The position numbers and the translations under genes were made by a program. From the NCBI GenBank assembly GCA_003223515.1, contig QHVI01000069.1:1-33777 (forward strand): a stretch of 33,777 nt of DNA. Reading direction: 5' to 3'. The notes beneath the pieces were generated by a model. That model did not search any database and was not told the DNA's origin. It saw only the letters and a list, made by a program, of their open reading frames with translations. Position 1 is the first letter of the stretch. Every line of letters starts with the position of its first letter. This document shows positions 25,338 to 33,601 of this stretch, piece by piece. The stretch is from Candidatus Angelobacter sp. Gp1-AA117. GTDB lineage: Bacteria > Acidobacteriota > Terriglobia > Terriglobales > Acidobacteriaceae.

Positions 25338-26248
25338 ATACCCTCTCCAACCCAGCGCTCCAGGTCTCTCGCGATACGCCGGCCATACCGGCAACCCGGC
25401 TGATGTACTGGTCCGTCCAGCGGGAACTATGGGAAAACCGCTCCATCTATATTGCGCCGGTAGCCGCCGCGGTTGTCTTTTTGATCGGCTTTATTATCAG
25501 CCTGGTGCGGCAACGGCATCGGCAAACTGCATGGCCTGTTGACCAGATGCAACTGCACCATCTGCTCTCCACGCCCTACGAATTCGCGGCGGGGCTCATT
25601 ATGGGCACGGCTTTTATCGTGGGAGTCTTTTACTCCATGGATGCGCTGTACGGTGAGCGGCGCGATCGCAGCATTCTCTTCTGGAAGTCTCTGCCGGTTT
25701 CCGATCTGGCCGCAGTGCTCGCGAAGGCTGCGGTGCCTCTTCTTGTTCTGCCGCTGCTCTCCTTCGTGATCACCATTGTTACGCAATTCATCATGGTGCT
25801 GTTAAGCGCCGGGGTATTACTGGGAAGCGGCCCGGGCCTGGGGGCAATTTGGAGAGAAGCCGCATTCTTCCACGTATCGGTTACGCTCTTCTATCACCTG
25901 CTGACCGTTCATGGGCTCTGGTACGCACCCATTTATGGCTGGCTGCTGCTGGTTTCAGCCTGGGCGCCGCGCGCGCCATTTATATGGGCGTTCCTGCCGC
26001 CCTTTGTGATTTTTGTAGTCGAGAAAATCGCATTCAACACTTCGCATTTCATTGACATGTTGGTGCGTCGCCTGACCGGGCCGGAGTCGTCCGTCTCCAT
26101 GACGCCGGGCAGCGCCCCGATGGATCCACTGGCAAAACTCATCCCCGCCAACTTTTTCAGCGAGCCGGGACTGTGGGTAGGCCTGGCCATAGCCGCAGCC
26201 TTCCTCGCAGCAGCCGTACGCCTGCGCCGCTACCGTGGCCCGATTTAA
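25334..26248 (+). CDS. ABC transporter permease
   Basis: This 304-residue protein has six or so membrane helices. The first begins around residue 36, followed by a large extracytoplasmic loop. The DALYGERRDRSILFWKSLPVS segment, about residue 100-120, is a coupling-helix pattern seen in ABC-2 type permeases. The start overlaps the ATPase stop (ATGA at 25334-25337), so the two are translationally coupled. With one ATPase and one permease, a homodimeric ABC-2 exporter is the likely form. Confidence 0.85.
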   Translation: MNTLSNPALQVSRDTPAIPATRLMYWSVQRELWENRSIYIAPVAAAVVFLIGFIISLVRQRHRQTAWPVDQMQLHHLLSTPYEFAAGLIMGTAFIVGVFYSMDALYGERRDRSILFWKSLPVSDLAAVLAKAAVPLLVLPLLSFVITIVTQFIMVLLSAGVLLGSGPGLGAIWREAAFFHVSVTLFYHLLTVHGLWYAPIYGWLLLVSAWAPRAPFIWAFLPPFVIFVVEKIAFNTSHFIDMLVRRLTGPESSVSMTPGSAPMDPLAKLIPANFFSEPGLWVGLAIAAAFLAAAVRLRRYRGPI

Positions 26249-26258
26249 ATGGTGGAAG

Positions 26259-26311
26259 CTCCGGACTTTAGTCCGGAGAAAAATCCACGATAAGAAATAG
26301 CGCTTCAGCGC
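26259..26311. repeat. Two short hairpins between the ABC operon and the next gene
   Basis: CTCCGGAC/GTCCGGAG (26259-26266 with 26271-26278, loop TTTA) and AGCGC/GCGCT (about 26300-26313) lie in the 75-bp gap. The first is followed by an A-run, not a T-run, on the plus strand, so it is a REP-like hairpin rather than a clear intrinsic terminator for the ABC operon. Confidence 0.45.
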
Positions 26312-26323
26312 TGGTGGTTCATC

Positions 26324-27031
26324 ATGCAATTCTCGCCTATGTTGGCTCTTCATATCGCCGGCGGCACGCTGGGCTTGCTCTCGGGATTTGCCGCAGCCTT
26401 TCTTCGTAAGGGCTCCAACCGGCACCGTATCACTGGAAATGTATTTGTCGTATCGATGCTTATGCTGGGGGGAACTGGAGGGTACCTCGGCTTCATGAAA
26501 CACCAGATAGTGAATCCCTGCATGGGAATTCTGACTGCTTATCTGGTAATCACGGCATGGTGGACGGCAAGGCGCCGGGATGGCCGCGTAGGCAGCTTCG
26601 ATAAGGCAGCCCTCATGGTGCCGCTGGCGCTCAGCGCTTTCCTTTTCAGCTATGGTTTTGGGTTCATGCATAGTCCAACCTCTGCGAAGAGTGGAGACGT
26701 CCGCAGTGCGTTCTTCATCTTTGGGTTCCTGTCCCTGTTCTTTGCCATCGGCGATCTCCGCATGCTGGTTCGTGGCAGCATCACCGGTACACAACGACTT
26801 GCGCGCCATCTTTCGCGCATGTGCCTCTCCCTGTTCGTCGCCGCAGGATCAGTATTCATAGCGCGAGCACATCTCTTCCCCGTCTTCATGCGCAAGTCAG
26901 GAATGCTTTTTGCTTTGAGCTTCCTGCCGCTGCTGCTGATAATCTTCTGGCGGGTTCGGCTGCGTTCCAGAAAGAGATATCAGGAGAATCCGGTCCCACG
27001 CAGAACAGAGGCTTATGCTGTACGTGCTTAA
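26324..27031 (+). CDS. DUF2306-like membrane protein
   Basis: This 235-residue protein has about seven hydrophobic helices. The start, LHIAGGTLGLLSGFAAAF followed by RKGSNRHRITGNVFVVSM, matches the conserved opening of DUF2306-type proteins (H-x-x-G-G near the N-terminus, then K-G-x-x-H-R-x-x-G-x-x-F). The function of this family is unknown. The C-terminus is basic. The ATG at 26324 has no strong ribosome site. The gene stands alone between the ABC operon and the sigma-factor gene. Confidence 0.7.
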   Translation: MQFSPMLALHIAGGTLGLLSGFAAAFLRKGSNRHRITGNVFVVSMLMLGGTGGYLGFMKHQIVNPCMGILTAYLVITAWWTARRRDGRVGSFDKAALMVPLALSAFLFSYGFGFMHSPTSAKSGDVRSAFFIFGFLSLFFAIGDLRMLVRGSITGTQRLARHLSRMCLSLFVAAGSVFIARAHLFPVFMRKSGMLFALSFLPLLLIIFWRVRLRSRKRYQENPVPRRTEAYAVRA

Positions 27032-27063
27032 CTGAGATTCATGGCTTTGATCCTTTCTTGGTG

Positions 27064-27145
27064 GTCTCCTATGTATCCGTGTTCATCTGTGTTGATCTGT
27101 GGTTGACTTCGCTTTTTCAGCGTCATCCGCGTTGATCAGCGGCAA
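27064..27145 (+). repeat. ATCTGTG-type dispersed repeat upstream of the sigma-factor gene
   Basis: GTATCCGTGTTCATCTGTG, then TTGATCTGTGGTTGACTTC, then CAGCGTCATCCGCGTTGATC, ending in AGCGGC. Related blocks are at 13501-13528, 13700-13735, 13842-13877, 17157-17190, 18703-18735 and, inverted, 20837-20870 and 1354-1388. Confidence 0.55.
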
Positions 27146-27203
27146 AATAAGTACGTCTCAATCTCTAAAATATTTCCAGCCCTCATTCGTCTACACAATT
27201 GGG

Positions 27204-27782
27204 ATGGCTGAGCCGGTGAGCATCGCCGCAATGAGCGAACAGGATCGTCAAATCTCCGAGATCGTGACCAAGGAGCGGTCCCGGCTGCGCAATTTCATCC
27301 GCCGGCGCGTGCCCGATCCTGCCGATGTTGAAGACATTCTGCAGGACGTCTTCTCCAGACTGGTGGAAGCCAATCGCCTGCTGATGCCTATTGAGCACGT
27401 GACCGGATGGCTTTTCAGCGTGGCGCGCAACCGCATCACCGATCTGTTTCGCAAAAAGAAGCCCGAGCTCTTCAGTGATACGGTCATCGAAGATGAGCAA
27501 GGTGAGATGTTGCAGATTGAAGACTTGTTGCCATCGCCAGATGCCGGGCCGGAGGCGATTTATTTCCGCAATGTGATGCTGGATGAACTGGAAATTGCGC
27601 TTGAAGAACTGCCCGCGGCGCAGCGTGAAGCCTTCATCGCTCATGAGGTTGAAGGGCGCAGCTTCAAGGAAATGGCCGCCGAGACCGGCGTGAGCGTGAA
27701 CACCTTGATCACGCGCAAGCGCTACGCAGTGCTTCATCTGCGCGAACGGTTGCAGGACATCTACGACGAACTCACGAAATGA
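27204..27782 (+). CDS. ECF-type RNA polymerase sigma factor
   Basis: The frame is open further upstream, but that part is repeat DNA, so I start at ATG 27204 (MAEPVSIAAMSEQ); the ATG at 27231 is the alternative. Region 2 is visible as FIRRRVPDPADVEDILQDVF (about 32-51) and the GWLFSVARNRITDLFRKKK segment. Region 4 follows near residues 130-180 (LPAAQREAFIAHEVEGRSFK, then ETGVSVNTLITRKRYAVLHL), a helix-turn-helix for the -35 box. No anti-sigma gene is adjacent; the small membrane protein encoded 13 bp downstream may take part in its control. Confidence 0.9.
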   Translation: MAEPVSIAAMSEQDRQISEIVTKERSRLRNFIRRRVPDPADVEDILQDVFSRLVEANRLLMPIEHVTGWLFSVARNRITDLFRKKKPELFSDTVIEDEQGEMLQIEDLLPSPDAGPEAIYFRNVMLDELEIALEELPAAQREAFIAHEVEGRSFKEMAAETGVSVNTLITRKRYAVLHLRERLQDIYDELTK

Positions 27783-27795
27783 TAAGGAACATGCT

Positions 27796-28143
27796 ATGAG
27801 ACCTGGAAGAAAGAAATTGATTTGGATGGCCCCGGTGGCCATCCTGGGCATGGTGTTTTTTGCCTTCATCGGCGGCGAGATCATCATGCATCTTTGGAAC
27901 TGGCTGGTGCCGCAGATCGTGGGATGGAGACAGATCACCTTCTGGCAGGCGCTGGGATTGCTGGTTCTCTGCCGGATATTGTTCGGCGGACTGGGATGGC
28001 GCGGTCATGTCCGTTCCAATATGCGCCGCCGCTGGGAACAGCGCTGGGATCAGATGACGCCCGAAGAACGGGAAAAAGTGCGGGGACGCTGGCGGGGACG
28101 CTGCGGCCCCTTCGAACCGCCGAGTGCTACACCGACGGAGTAA
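27796..28143 (+). CDS. Small membrane protein linked to the sigma factor
   Basis: This 115-residue protein has two hydrophobic helices (about 10-28 and 48-66). A basic, cytoplasmic-looking tail follows, with the motif MTPEEREKVRGRWRGRCG (about 89-106). Similar PEERE/RxRWG tails occur in small proteins encoded next to ECF sigma genes, as I recall, but their role is not settled. The gap to the sigma gene is 13 bp, so they form an operon. There is no zinc-binding anti-sigma motif. Confidence 0.65.
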   Translation: MRPGRKKLIWMAPVAILGMVFFAFIGGEIIMHLWNWLVPQIVGWRQITFWQALGLLVLCRILFGGLGWRGHVRSNMRRRWEQRWDQMTPEEREKVRGRWRGRCGPFEPPSATPTE

Positions 28144-28174
28144 AGGAAAGGCCCTCGTCAGAGCACGTTTGGAA

Positions 28175-28213
28175 TCAGGTATAGACGTTCGTATCGAGAA
28201 CGACCCGGGTCAT
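28175..28213 (-). pseudogene. PIN-domain toxin gene cut off after 12 codons
   Basis: The ATG at 28213 overlaps the antitoxin stop by four bases (ATGA), the usual coupling in such pairs. The product would begin MTRVVLDTNVYT and then hit TGA. VVLDTNV is the hallmark first strand of PIN-family toxins, including the first catalytic Asp. The sequence after the stop does not continue the domain in any frame I can see, and the neighbouring plus-strand gene ends at 28143. Confidence 0.7.
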
Positions 28214-28461
28214 CGCCGCTTCGCGCGGCGATATTCAGCCGAAAGACGCTCCACATCCGCCTCGCTCGTAATGCCCAGAGCTTTGCCTTTGGCACGAGTT
28301 CGAGTAAGGAGATTACGCCATTCTGAATCCGCCGCCATATAGCGCCGCAAAGCTTCCCTGAACAATTCGCTCATGGTACGGTGCTCACGCTCGGCCAGTT
28401 CTTGTGCTTTAACCAGCAGCTCAGGAGGGAGCGTGATCGAAACAGTTTTCGCACTGCGCAT
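28210..28461 (-). CDS. Ribbon-helix-helix antitoxin, CopG/RHH type
   Basis: The 83-residue protein begins MRSAKTVSITLPPELLVKAQ, a ribbon-helix-helix strand and helix, followed by REHRTMSELFREALRRYM. That is the DNA-binding fold of RHH antitoxins that pair with PIN toxins. The C-terminal part (about 50-83) is helical and basic and would wrap the toxin. I use the ATG at 28461; an ATG at 28479 (MFYNIHMRSAK) is an alternative, and neither has a clear ribosome site. The partner toxin is truncated to 12 codons, so this antitoxin is an orphan, kept perhaps as a regulator or only not yet lost. Confidence 0.8.
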   Translation of the reverse strand: MRSAKTVSITLPPELLVKAQELAEREHRTMSELFREALRRYMAADSEWRNLLTRTRAKGKALGITSEADVERLSAEYRRAKRR

Positions 28462-28532
28462 ATGAATATTGTAAAACATTGACAAGCAATATCGCCAAAA
28501 GCAGATAGAATCGGGCGGCTGAGGTTTGGCGA

Positions 28533-28806
28533 TCATCTCGCCCGCTCATCAGCCTCGAAAATTCCGAACGTATTTCCTTCGGTGTCCACGAAATACCCTT
28601 GCCAGCAGGTACCGGGCACTGCAAATTTTGGTAACGCCACTTGGCCGCCCTGATCGATAATTTTTTTGCGCGACCGTATCGAAATTCTCTACCTGCATGG
28701 AGCACACATAGGCATTCGTCCCGGTCTGAGGCGGCGGCGTTGGCGCGGGACGCTGCAGCAGACCACCTCGCCAACCTTCGGGAAGTATTTCAAATTCATT
28801 ACGCAC
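28533..28806 (-). pseudogene. Glyoxalase/VOC-family remnant with frameshift
   Basis: From 28806 the minus strand reads GWRGGLLQRPAPTPPPQTGT and NAYVCSMQVENFDTVAQK, then loses the frame in a run of seven A (complement of 28661-28667). With one A fewer it continues IIDQGGQVALPKFAVPGTCW, QGYFVDTEGNTFGIFEAD, to a TGA at 28533. That is the second half of a vicinal-oxygen-chelate (glyoxalase-like) protein. The N-terminal half is absent: upstream lies a CTCTGCG-type repeat and the neighbouring gene. So it is both truncated and shifted; the frameshift alone could be a sequencing error, but the truncation could not. Confidence 0.8.
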
Positions 28807-28814
28807 AAACTGCT

Positions 28815-29447
28815 TCAGGTTTCCTCTGCGTCCTTTGCGTCCTTTGCGGTAAAAACGGATTTGGTTGGGGCTCCTCTGGGCTGCGATTCCTGGTGTGTTG
28901 GTTTTCTGACATAGACGTGATACGTGACGGCGTCCCAGGCATTATGAATGCCGGTGAACAGCAGGAGCAGCGCCACGCCAGCGATGCCAAACAGGGCTCC
29001 GCGCAAATGAGAGATCGTGACCCAGGCCAGTACAGCCAGCATCAGGTAGGCAATGAAGGGCAGCACAACGTGACACAACCAGTCCTCAAACTCGGGCTGG
29101 TATGCCGTTTGTGTTCTCATACGCCGAAAGATAAGGGCCGTGTATCCTGCGCCAATGACTCCTATCACGCCCCAGAGAACTGCGACAGGGCTGACCGCGT
29201 CCCATGGAGCGCAGGCAATGCCGGAGAGCAGCAGCACAGTCCCAAAATGAATGACGTTGGGTGTGCCAAACGCGCTGCCGGCCTGAGCGCCGTCCCGGGT
29301 CATCGGGATCTGCGCAATCAGGGTCATGGTGACGAACTGCAGCCCGATCAATGCACCGGCAGACGATCCCATGATCACATAGAAGTTCTGCCATCCGGAG
29401 AGTGCTGTCATCGCGTCACTATTGTATCTTCGCGCGGACTTGTTCAC
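28815..29447 (-). CDS. Integral membrane protein of unknown function
   Basis: This 210-residue protein has about five membrane helices (starting with the region YVIMGSSAGALIGLQFVTMT). I use the GTG at 29447, since GGGAG lies about 6 nt upstream; the ATG at 29411 (MTALSGWQNFY) is the alternative. No domain family is recognised with certainty. The last 11 residues (FTAKDAKDAEE and T) are the translation of a CTCTGCG-type repeat (28819-28852) read in reverse, which supplies a new C-terminus and stop. The true end was probably near KPTHQES. Confidence 0.65.
   Translation of the reverse strand: MNKSARRYNSDAMTALSGWQNFYVIMGSSAGALIGLQFVTMTLIAQIPMTRDGAQAGSAFGTPNVIHFGTVLLLSGIACAPWDAVSPVAVLWGVIGVIGAGYTALIFRRMRTQTAYQPEFEDWLCHVVLPFIAYLMLAVLAWVTISHLRGALFGIAGVALLLLFTGIHNAWDAVTYHVYVRKPTHQESQPRGAPTKSVFTAKDAKDAEET
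28819..28852 (+). repeat. CTCTGCG-type repeat overlapping a gene end
   Basis: CCTCTGCG, TCCTTTGCG, TCCTTTGCGGTAAAA. On the minus strand it is read as the C-terminus of the membrane protein gene ending at 28815. Confidence 0.65.
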
Positions 29448-29472
29448 ACCCTACTCCCTCAAGTCCTTCTTC

Positions 29473-30717
<1,245 letters not shown>

Positions 30718-30842
30718 TCAAAAATGCAGTATGGCACCGCGAGATGTGTAGCATGAAATTCATTTTGCTTCATTTGTGATCTTTTAGAACAATTGACACT
30801 AATCTTAAATGCAGGTAATAGGGATTTGAAATCAGAATTAGG

Positions 30843-31184
30843 TCATTTAGTGCGGATGATTGGTTCTGGAGACCAACTGACGAAGGAGTTCTTGAAGCTC
30901 AGTACTAGTTTGCCTTTTGGGGCCAGTTCGTCTGTGGTGACATTCACCGTATCAAATCCCAAGTCAGTGGCTTTATCTCGAGGCAACAAAATGATGAATG
31001 TCTTGCCCGGCAAGGCAGACATGCCGGGAAGCGGTTCAGGGATCATCTTATAAAACACAAGAGGCACGGCATCATTTTGGCTTTGTCGGCGCAGTTTGAT
31101 GGCTTCGAGATTTGTTTGATTCGCCTTGTATCGCGATTCGAGATCATTTGAAATAAAGTTTTGCTGGTGCTTGCGTCTGTGTTG
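30843..31184 (-). pseudogene. Out-of-frame C-terminal extension of the nSTAND1 protein
   Basis: Directly after the NTPase stop, the neighbouring frame stays open for 113 codons and reads as real protein: a charged helix (SNDLESRYKANQTNLEAIKL), then a beta-rich domain (PLPGMSALPGKTFIILLPRD, APKGKLVLSFKNSFV). Removing one A from the four-A run (complement of 31159-31162) joins it in frame to the NTPase coiled coil, giving a protein of about 722 residues. No start codon with a ribosome site exists for a separate gene. A real frameshift mutation, a sequencing error or a +1 slip are all possible. Confidence 0.6.
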
Positions 31185-33012
31185 CTACTTTTCCTTGGTC
31201 AACTTTGTCTGCCTTCGGATCGCTGGCGAGTCGCTGTACTGTTGGTGATGGATTTGCAGGTTTAGGTTGCAGCTTAAGTAATTCTGCCTGTGCATTTTCC
31301 AATTTGTGCTGAGTGTCATCCAGGGTTTTCTGCAGCGATTGCACCTGTAATGCATTCTTGTCACGGTCAGCTTTGGCTTGCGCTAATTCCTCGGCCATTG
31401 AGGTGGCGACAGACCCCTGCTGGTGTGCTCGTTGTGCAGCCAAATCGGCTTGTTGCTGGCTGAGGGCAGCAGCTTCGCGCAGCATTATTGCTTCTTGGGT
31501 TTTTCCCTCTTTTTCTGCATTAACAGCTTGCAATTGCTGCAACACGGCTTCTGCTCGGCTTTTTTCGGAGTTCGCTACTTCCTTCGCAGTATCTGCATCT
31601 TGGGCATTGCGGTTTGCTTGTGTAGCATACTCGTCTGCTTGTCTCTTCTCCCAGAAACCATAAACCGCAGCCAGAACCGCCAGAATTGTCAGTACAACAA
31701 GATAGACTGCCAGAATACGGAATTTACGAGCGGCTGCGGCCTGCTGGTCAGCTCGGAGCTGTTGCTCTCCAGCAAGAGCTTGCGCCTGTTCGAGTTCGTG
31801 CTGCTTACGTGCCGCTTCGGCCTGTTGCTCCTGCTCGAGCTTTTTCAGCCTTTTTTCCTCATCATAGCCCCGGCGCCATTCCAGGATGTGCTGGGCGAGA
31901 ACATCATGAAATATCTCGTACTGCTCAGGGTTGGACAACCGGCGCAAGATCCTGCTCTCTTCCTTGGCCGCAAGCGTGTTCAAGACGTTTTTCACATTTT
32001 CGTCCGGAGCCTCACCGAAGCAGACCAGGTCTTCAGTTCTCTGGGCTATTTTGCTGCGGGAGGGAGTAACAAGATACAGAAACAGGCGGGCAGCGATATC
32101 TCTTTCTTCATCATTCTCCAGACGCTGCATCACACTCTGGACGTGGTCACGAACGATCTGGCTGGCCCCCCCCAATCTTGTGAGGGTTTCCAGCCGCATG
32201 ACAGTAGAACCCTCTTGCCGTTCGGCATACCAAAGCTGGGTCAATACAAGCTGAAGATAAGCAGTTTCAATCTGAGCAACTTTGGCCGAACGCGTGCCCA
32301 GCCCAGATGAATCGCTCACGCTGGTTCGACCTTCTTGTACCTGTTCCAGAACCGCCTCGGTCAGAGCCGGTTCGATGCTAAAGGTATAACCTGCGGCAGC
32401 CGGCATAGTATTAAAGATCTCAAGAGGCTTTTCGATGGCATTGCGCGCAGCCTCAACACTAAGGCGCTCCACCTGCAACGTGTTGTTAAGCAGGTCCGGA
32501 ATCCGGATGGAAAACCGTTCATTCAGTTTTGATAATCCATCTTCACGGATGCCAATCAGTACCTTCACGGGAATATCGTCGCGATTTACGAGTTGCGCCA
32601 GAAGACCGTCAAATTTGTGGGCCTTTTGATTTTCTGAATGATAGAGAAGATATTCCTCGAACTGGTCCAGCAGCAGAAAAACTTTCCGGCCAGAGTTAGC
32701 CAGCAGGTCTGCCAAATCGGACGTGATGGTTTTTACAATAGTAGCTTGTATTTCCTCAAGAAAGGAATCGCTCTGCCAGTTGCGGAAGTACACGACTGCC
32801 ACATTGGAAAGCTGCCGGATGTGAGGAACGACTCCAGCCTGTAAGACGGAACTCTTTCCGGCGCCGCTCGCTCCATAGAGCACCGTCAAAGGCTCTTCCA
32901 TTACATTGGTAGCTATAACGCGCGTATCGCGTTCACGTCCAAAAAAGAATGGCCGGTCTTCTTCCCGAAAAGGACGCAGTCCGATGTAGGGAGATGTGGG
33001 ATCAGCGGGCAT
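31144..33012 (-). CDS. nSTAND1-type P-loop NTPase with TM segment and coiled coils
   Basis: The N-terminus PYIGLRPFREEDRPFFFGRE (residues 8-27) is the hallmark opening of nSTAND1 modules. Walker A is GASGAGKS (47-54), with K53. Walker B is VFLLLDQFEEYL (111-122), with D116 and the acidic pair E119/E120. IGIREDGLSKL (153-163) is the downstream sensor-like motif. A helical arm domain runs to about 380. A long coiled coil, a membrane helix (about 432-454) and a further coiled coil (456-590) follow. Most relatives carry WD40 or effector domains in this place. STAND NTPases act as switch-like sensors, often in antiviral defence. The ATG at 33012 (with AAGGAA upstream) overlaps the SIR2-like gene by 11 nt. 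The product has 622 residues before a probable frameshift. Confidence 0.88.
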   Translation of the reverse strand: MPADPTSPYIGLRPFREEDRPFFFGRERDTRVIATNVMEEPLTVLYGASGAGKSSVLQAGVVPHIRQLSNVAVVYFRNWQSDSFLEEIQATIVKTITSDLADLLANSGRKVFLLLDQFEEYLLYHSENQKAHKFDGLLAQLVNRDDIPVKVLIGIREDGLSKLNERFSIRIPDLLNNTLQVERLSVEAARNAIEKPLEIFNTMPAAAGYTFSIEPALTEAVLEQVQEGRTSVSDSSGLGTRSAKVAQIETAYLQLVLTQLWYAERQEGSTVMRLETLTRLGGASQIVRDHVQSVMQRLENDEERDIAARLFLYLVTPSRSKIAQRTEDLVCFGEAPDENVKNVLNTLAAKEESRILRRLSNPEQYEIFHDVLAQHILEWRRGYDEEKRLKKLEQEQQAEAARKQHELEQAQALAGEQQLRADQQAAAARKFRILAVYLVVLTILAVLAAVYGFWEKRQADEYATQANRNAQDADTAKEVANSEKSRAEAVLQQLQAVNAEKEGKTQEAIMLREAAALSQQQADLAAQRAHQQGSVATSMAEELAQAKADRDKNALQVQSLQKTLDDTQHKLENAQAELLKLQPKPANPSPTVQRLASDPKADKVDQGKVATQTQAPAKLYFK

Positions 33013-33601
33013 TGCGCTCAATTTCCTTTTCCATCTCGTCTACAAAGTTGACCAGATCAACATCGTACAGGTCTACTTTTCGCTGTGCCCAGAGCCGTTT
33101 TTCCAACGATGTTGGGGCTTTCATGATCGCCCACGATTTACGCTCAGACACACTGACCTCTTTGAGCAGAACACGCAGGTTCCAGTCCCTGAGCCCGTAT
33201 CCAAGAAAAAGAAATGAGCGGGCCGAAAAATGCCTGCGAAAAGCTGCCGGAACCGCATTCTTGATGCGTGAGAGGAACCTTACATAATCTTCTTCAGTAA
33301 TCACAAAGCTGTCCCATACGGGAGAATCCTTCCAGACTGTGCCATGCATTTTGTAGATCACATTCGTCTGGCGAAGGTCTTCTACATCAATGTCACTGGA
33401 TTTCATCTTTCTGGGTTCTGGCTGGCCGTGAGGCCACCACAGAACACCATTGGCATATTCAGCGTTGTCAGCAGGATAGACTACAAGATCATAAGGCTTG
33501 CCTGCTTCCGCGAAAGCCTGCTCCAGAAGATTGTCGTAGTTTGTTGTCACAATCGTGATTTTGTCAGCCACCTTAGCCAGCAGCAGATGCAAGCTATTAT
33601 A
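33002..33601 (-). CDS. SIR2-like protein, N-terminus cut off by an insertion sequence
   Basis: The frame encodes the C-terminal two-thirds of a SIR2-like (SIR2_2 type) domain: IVTTNYDNLLEQAF, the KMHGTV motif with the catalytic-type His, FVITEEDYVRFL, and SFLFLGYGLRDWNLRVLL. SIR2 enzymes of defence systems degrade NAD+ when triggered. The N-terminal Rossmann part, with its GxGxS-type loop, is missing. Reading upstream, the frame runs into DNA that looks like the left end of an ISL3-type element (from about 33602) and reaches a stop near 33640. The only conventional start left is a TTG at 33592, so an active enzyme is unlikely. The gene overlaps the STAND gene start, so the two formed an operon. 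The 5' part is expected beyond the element, outside this window. Confidence 0.75.
   Translation of the reverse strand, partial: YNSLHLLLAKVADKITIVTTNYDNLLEQAFAEAGKPYDLVVYPADNAEYANGVLWWPHGQPEPRKMKSSDIDVEDLRQTNVIYKMHGTVWKDSPVWDSFVITEEDYVRFLSRIKNAVPAAFRRHFSARSFLFLGYGLRDWNLRVLLKEVSVSERKSWAIMKAPTSLEKRLWAQRKVDLYDVDLVNFVDEMEKEIERNAR

Noticed and set aside
26259-26278. Hairpin after the ABC operon as an intrinsic terminator
   Set aside because: The stem is good but is followed by A residues on the coding strand, so it lacks the required U-tract.
30793-31053. Plus-strand frame of 86 codons opposite the STAND tail, with a TTGACA at 30793-30798
   Set aside because: The opposite strand has the better protein-like sequence. 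The TTGACA has only a weak -10 (TAATAG) and no gene downstream on that strand.
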